Shown: positions 60,395-64,000 of the stretch, one piece after another
Layout: each line of letters opens with the position of its first letter
Numbering within the stretch: the first letter of the stretch is position 1
NCBI GenBank assembly: GCA_964567685.1
Contig: CAZMNO010000017.1
Location: forward strand, 1 to 64,000
DNA: 64,000 nt
Direction of reading: 5' to 3'
Source: UBA5972 sp964567685
GTDB taxonomy: Bacteria > Pseudomonadota > Alphaproteobacteria > Rhodobacterales > Rhodobacteraceae
Position numbers and translations under genes: made by a program
Notes under the pieces: model-generated
The model's database searches: none
The model's input: the letters and a program-made list of their open reading frames with translations, nothing else
Told to the model about the DNA's origin: nothing

Positions 60395-61363
60395 TCAGGT
60401 TTCTGATTTCAAGGGGCGCGACAACAGGGCGTCGACGGCTTCACCGATGGTGATATCGCGTTCCAGCACCGCCGTGACAATACCTGCCAGCGGCATTTCG
60501 ATGCCTCTTTGCCGGGCCAGAGTCAGGGTTGCACGTGCCGTGGCGACCCCTTCAAACGTGGTTCCCAATGCCATTTCTCCGCCCTGGCCCAGCGAATGAC
60601 CAAGCGAGTAATTGCGCGACTGCATTGAAGTGCAGGTCAACGCCAGATCGCCAAGCCCGCTAAGGCCCGACAGGGTTGCCGGGCTCGCCCCCATATCGAC
60701 CGCCAGCCGCATCATCTCGGCATATCCCCGGGTCATCAGGGCAGCACGCGCGCTTTCGCCAAGACCGGCGCCGATGGTGATGCCGCAGGCAATGGCAATG
60801 ACGTTCTTAAGCGCACCGCCAAGCTGCGCCCCAACTGGATCTGCTGCGAGATAAAGGCGCAGCGTGGCGCAGGACAGGTCCTTTTGCAAATCCCGGCCCT
60901 CGTCGTTCTCAATGGCAAGGGTCAGGGCGGTGGGCAGGCCGCGTGCAATCTCGCCAGCAAAGCCGGGGCCAGTCAGAACAGCGACACGGGCATCGGGTAA
61001 TAGTTCGCGCACGATCTGGCTGGGAAGATGGCCCGTGCCCTTTTCGATGCCTTTGCAGCAAAGAACACAGGTTTTGCCGTTCAGGGCGGACTGGTGCAGG
61101 TCAAGAAACGCGCGCAGGCTTTGGGTCGGAACGGCGAGGAGGATCGTTTGGGTATTAATGAACGCGTCCTCGTCAGAGGTTACATTCAGGGCTTCGGGAA
61201 AGTCGACTTTAGCCAGGTAATCGGCGTTTTGCCTGTCTCGCGCCATTTTAAGCGCCGCTTCCGGGTTGCGCGCCCACAGGCAGACATCGTCATTTTCGCG
61301 CGCCAAAGCGACGGCAAGGGCAGTTCCGAATGCGCCAGCTCCGGCAACAGCGATAGGATTCAT
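60395..61363 (-). CDS. gpsA: Glycerol-3-phosphate dehydrogenase [NAD(P)+]
   Basis: Makes glycerol-3-phosphate for phospholipid synthesis. The 322-residue protein has the dinucleotide motif VAGAGAFGTALAVALARE, CCKGIEKGTGHLPSQ, LTGPGFAGEIARGLPTA, the catalytic-site ALKNVIAIACGI and GLGDLALTCTSMQSRNYS. All key motifs are intact. The start overlaps the tsaD stop as ATGA. Confidence 0.97.
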   Translation of the reverse strand: MNPIAVAGAGAFGTALAVALARENDDVCLWARNPEAALKMARDRQNADYLAKVDFPEALNVTSDEDAFINTQTILLAVPTQSLRAFLDLHQSALNGKTCVLCCKGIEKGTGHLPSQIVRELLPDARVAVLTGPGFAGEIARGLPTALTLAIENDEGRDLQKDLSCATLRLYLAADPVGAQLGGALKNVIAIACGITIGAGLGESARAALMTRGYAEMMRLAVDMGASPATLSGLSGLGDLALTCTSMQSRNYSLGHSLGQGGEMALGTTFEGVATARATLTLARQRGIEMPLAGIVTAVLERDITIGEAVDALLSRPLKSET

Positions 61364-62460
61364 GCCTTGGCTCCCTTTTTGCCTGATCCCAACATGGGTT
61401 GGCTTTTCTGGTCAAGGGGCCAGCGCGGACGGGCCGACAACGTCATATCGTCACGATGACCGGCGCTAAACATCTCAAGCCCGGCCCAGGCAATCATTGC
61501 GGCGTTGTCTGTGCAGTACTGCAGGGGCGGTGCCAGGAAACGAAACCCTTTACGCGCGCACAAAGTCATCAGCCCGTTGCGAACAGAGCCGTTTGCGGCA
61601 ACGCCACCAGCAACAGCAAGCGCAGGTTCTGAAGTCGGCGTAAGATCAGCAAAGACAACCATTGCGCGGTGCGATTTTTCGACCAGCACGTCGGTTACGG
61701 CGGTCTGAAAACCGGCCGCCAGATCTGAGACATCCTGTTCAGTCAGACCTCCCTTTTCGACGACGATCTGATCCCGAGCGCGCCGGAGGGCGGTTTTGAG
61801 GCCGGAGAAGGACATATCGCAACCATCGCGGTCCAAAAGCGGTCGTGGAAAGCGAAAGCGGTTCGGATCACCGGTCTTTGCCGCCTTTTCTATTGCCGGA
61901 CCACCGGGTTGAGGTAAGCCAAGCAGTTTCGCCGTTTTGTCAAACGCCTCCCCCGGGGCATCGTCGATTGTGCCGCCAATGCGCGTGTACTCATCCATCC
62001 CGCGCACAATCAGAAACTGGCAATGCCCGCCGGAAACGAGCAGCATGAGATAGGGAAACTGCAGCTGGTCGGTCAGGCGCGGAGTCAGGGCGTGACCGGC
62101 CAGGTGATTGACCCCGACAAGCGGCAAACCAGTACCGGCGGACAGGCCCTTGGCACACATAACGCCCGCCAAAACTCCGCCAATCAGACCGGGACCAGCG
62201 GTAACGGCAATGGCGTCGAGGGCTTCAAGGCTGATCCCTGCTTGCGAGAGCGCCTCTTCAACACAAAGATCCAGCTTCTCGACATGCGCGCGGGCGGCGA
62301 TTTCCGGGACGATCCCGCCGAAATCGGCGTGCAGGTCGGTCTGGCCATAAACCACGGATGACAGAACATCGGCAGGCTGGCCCTCGATCTGGCGAACAAC
62401 GGCTGCAGCTGTGTCATCGCAGCTGCTTTCCAGGCCCAGGATCGTCAGATGTTTTGCCAT
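61360..62460 (-). CDS. tsaD: tRNA threonylcarbamoyladenosine transferase TsaD
   Basis: Transfers the threonylcarbamoyl group to A37 of tRNA in t6A synthesis, with TsaB and TsaE. The 366-residue protein starts ILGLESSCDDTAAAVV and has the metal-binding HLAGHALTPRL (HxxxH), LLVSGGHCQFLIV, the AKLLGLPQPGGPAIEKAA motif and AVAGGVAANGSVR. ATG 62460 matches the family start; an in-frame start at 62559 would overlap hemD. It is 48 bp divergent from hemD and first in a tsaD-gpsA-EVE operon. Confidence 0.97.
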   Translation of the reverse strand: MAKHLTILGLESSCDDTAAAVVRQIEGQPADVLSSVVYGQTDLHADFGGIVPEIAARAHVEKLDLCVEEALSQAGISLEALDAIAVTAGPGLIGGVLAGVMCAKGLSAGTGLPLVGVNHLAGHALTPRLTDQLQFPYLMLLVSGGHCQFLIVRGMDEYTRIGGTIDDAPGEAFDKTAKLLGLPQPGGPAIEKAAKTGDPNRFRFPRPLLDRDGCDMSFSGLKTALRRARDQIVVEKGGLTEQDVSDLAAGFQTAVTDVLVEKSHRAMVVFADLTPTSEPALAVAGGVAANGSVRNGLMTLCARKGFRFLAPPLQYCTDNAAMIAWAGLEMFSAGHRDDMTLSARPRWPLDQKSQPMLGSGKKGAKA

Positions 62461-62508
62461 GTCTTCATTTCTTGCGCTCAAGCTGGCCCGCAGGTAACAC
62501 CTGTGCTT

Positions 62509-63225
62509 ATGGCAGGCAATCCCGGCATTCACATCCTTCTGACACGCCCTGAAGACCAATCAATGGTGTTCGGCGCAGAGTTGCAGGCTGAATTCGGAAA
62601 TCGGATTGCGGTTATCCATTCCCCGCTGATCAGTGTAACGCCCGTAGACGGCCAGATTGATCTGACCGGCATTACAGAGCTTATTTTCACCTCGATAAAC
62701 GCGGTCCATGAATTTGGTCTGAGGTCAGACCAAAGGGAAATTCCCTGTCTGTGCGTCGGCGCTAAAACCACCAAAGCTGCACTGGAACTGGGTCTGACAG
62801 CACGGTCGGCTAACGGTTCGGCGGATGATCTGATCGCTTTGGCACAAAGCCGGGGAAAGAATGGCGATACCAGCTATCTGCATATTCGCGGGCGGTATTC
62901 GGTGGGCGATATTGCTGAAACGCTTGCGAGTATGGGGATACGTGCGCGCGAGCAGATTGTTTATGAACAGAAAACCCTGAACCTGTCACAGGAGGCTTGG
63001 GATTTGTTGCGCTCAGAGACCCGCGTGATTATTCCATTGTTTTCCCCCCGCACCGCGAAAGTTTTGTCGCGCCAGATCGCCCCTCATGTGGTCAGAAATC
63101 TGGAAGCGATTGCCATCAGCCGGAATGTGGCCGAAACGCTGGATGAAAGCCGGTTCACATTCATCCGCGTTGCACGCCAACCCACCGCTGCAGCTGTCAC
63201 GCGAGAAATTGCCGCTATCTTGTGA
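62509..63225 (+). CDS. hemD: Uroporphyrinogen-III synthase
   Basis: Closes and inverts ring D in tetrapyrrole synthesis. HemD proteins are poorly conserved; this 238-residue one shows the start HILLTRPEDQS, the SINAVHEFGL helix, VGAKTTKAALELG and ISRNVAETLDES in family-like positions. The location, divergent from tsaD and followed by a mitofilin-like gene, is the common alphaproteobacterial context and supports the assignment. ATG 62509 has a weak ribosome site. Confidence 0.9.
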   Translation: MAGNPGIHILLTRPEDQSMVFGAELQAEFGNRIAVIHSPLISVTPVDGQIDLTGITELIFTSINAVHEFGLRSDQREIPCLCVGAKTTKAALELGLTARSANGSADDLIALAQSRGKNGDTSYLHIRGRYSVGDIAETLASMGIRAREQIVYEQKTLNLSQEAWDLLRSETRVIIPLFSPRTAKVLSRQIAPHVVRNLEAIAISRNVAETLDESRFTFIRVARQPTAAAVTREIAAIL

Positions 63226-63331
63226 CGCAACCCCTTGTCCCTTGGCAGGGTCGGGTCGGTGAACTATCTATGAAGGTGTGCAGGCAGTAAAATTCGCCCG
63301 CGATTTCAGTATTGAAAAGGGAAATTGGCTC

Positions 63332-64000
63332 GTGGCAACCAGAAAGACACCTCCAAAACCGGGAACCGCTGCGCGCGGAACCGCCAAGGCCACGCAGACC
63401 CGCAAAAAGAAAGCTTCGCCAACTGCCTCCAAGGCAGCGAAGACCAGTGCCGCCAAGGCGGACGAACCTGTTATTCTTGATCCACCGGCGAAACCAGCGG
63501 CGGCTAAACCAGCCCGAAAACCGGAAACGATCGACGCTAAAGCAGTGGAAGTGAAAAAAACCAAACCTGCGGAAACCGGACCGGTGAGTGTGAAAGAGCC
63601 CGAAAGGCCCAAGGCAACAGAACCTAAATCTAAGCCGGAGCCGGAGGAGAAATCCAAAGGAAAATCTGCAGCATCACCACCTCCCCCGCCACCGAAAGAG
63701 GCCAAATCTCGTGGTGGATTTGCCGGGTTCACGGGTGTTGTTGCCGGTGGCGTTGTCGCGGCAGTGGCCGGGTATCTGGTGGCAGTAAACCTCAATCCCG
63801 ACCAGCCTGAATTCCAGGCCGAGTTCAGAGCGCTTGCAGCGGTGTTTTCTGAACGGCTTACGGAGATGGAGGATCGGATTTCCGTGCTTGAAACGGGCTC
63901 GGAATCCCCGGATTTCAAGGGATTAAAGGATGATCTTGATAATCTGAAACAAGCACTGGCAGCAGAAACAAAAGAGCTGGCCGAGCGTCTGGCTTTAACT
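63332..64000 (+). CDS. Mitofilin-like (COG4223) inner membrane protein, cut by window end
   Basis: An open frame from GTG 63332 (AAAAGGGA about ten bases upstream) stays open to the last base: 223 codons with no stop. The first 125 residues are Lys/Pro/Ala-rich and basic to mixed charge; a hydrophobic segment follows (VVAGGVVAAVAGYLVAV, about 142-158), then a coiled-coil-like start of the periplasmic part (LTEMEDRISVLE, LKDDLDNLKQALAAETKEL). The position after hemD, with hemY expected next, matches the mitofilin-related family of Alphaproteobacteria. The C-terminal region lies outside the window. Confidence 0.82.
   Translation, partial: MATRKTPPKPGTAARGTAKATQTRKKKASPTASKAAKTSAAKADEPVILDPPAKPAAAKPARKPETIDAKAVEVKKTKPAETGPVSVKEPERPKATEPKSKPEPEEKSKGKSAASPPPPPPKEAKSRGGFAGFTGVVAGGVVAAVAGYLVAVNLNPDQPEFQAEFRALAAVFSERLTEMEDRISVLETGSESPDFKGLKDDLDNLKQALAAETKELAERLALT

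Overview
The window reads as one contiguous stretch of chromosome from an alphaproteobacterium of the Rhodobacteraceae (Roseobacter-like) group. The evidence is the gene content and order: rimP-nusA-ylxR-infB; tsaE-amgK-murU-addB-addA-trxA; the regB/senC/regA redox regulators next to ahcY; and tsaD divergent from hemD, followed by a mitofilin-like gene. Genes are tightly packed with many 4-bp ATGA overlaps, and GTG or TTG starts are common. I see no CRISPR array, tRNA, rRNA, insertion sequence or prophage. Almost everything is vertically conserved core genome; the accessory-looking pieces are short.

Layout. 1-5.6 kb: translation/transcription operon on the minus strand (rimP, nusA, ylxR, infB), with a predicted promoter and a terminator-like hairpin in its leader. 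5.6-9.2 kb: ornithine-cyclodeaminase-like and threonine-dehydratase-like enzymes, a DUF1801 protein and a divergent LysR regulator. 9.3-12.3 kb: four overlapping minus-strand genes (CinA-like, GNAT, AhpD-like, OmpA-like). 12.3-14.7 kb: sfsA, map, radC. 14.7-17.9 kb: two poorly characterised envelope proteins, one joining a phosphate-type binding domain to OmpA. 18-24.7 kb: secA, parvulin, argJ, mutT, hemH. 24.7-30.4 kb: an NDUFAF5/BioC-like methyltransferase, comF, grxC, a nitrilase-family hydrolase, a MarR regulator, ubiG, pip and a CDGSH iron-sulfur protein. 30.4-36.5 kb: fadH, two unknown proteins, a lipoprotein and ilvD. 36.7-42.3 kb: CPBP protease, accD, folC, a small gene, a winged-helix/alpha-beta-hydrolase fusion that has lost its catalytic triad, a 0.67-kb stretch with little coding content, and trxA. 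42.4-51 kb: AddAB recombination nuclease, MurU/AmgK cell-wall recycling and TsaE in one overlapping run. 51-58.2 kb: a PAS protein without a kinase domain, RegB/SenC/RegA, an AT-rich orphan gene, an HD hydrolase and ahcY. 58.2-64 kb: DUF922, DUF2853, a candidate small RNA, DUF1761, EVE, gpsA, tsaD, hemD and a cut-off mitofilin-like gene.

How the parts fit. Most genes serve macromolecule synthesis (InfB, NusA, RimP, SecA, Map, AccD), cofactors (HemH, HemD, UbiG, FolC), amino acids (IlvD, ArgJ), repair (AddAB, RadC, MutT) and redox control (RegBA, SenC, TrxA, GrxC). Observations most worth following up: the catalytically dead hydrolase fused to a DNA-binding domain, the predicted attenuator before rimP, the candidate small RNA near 59.4 kb, the two-gene envelope locus at 14.7-17.9 kb, and the compositionally foreign gene between regA and ahcY.
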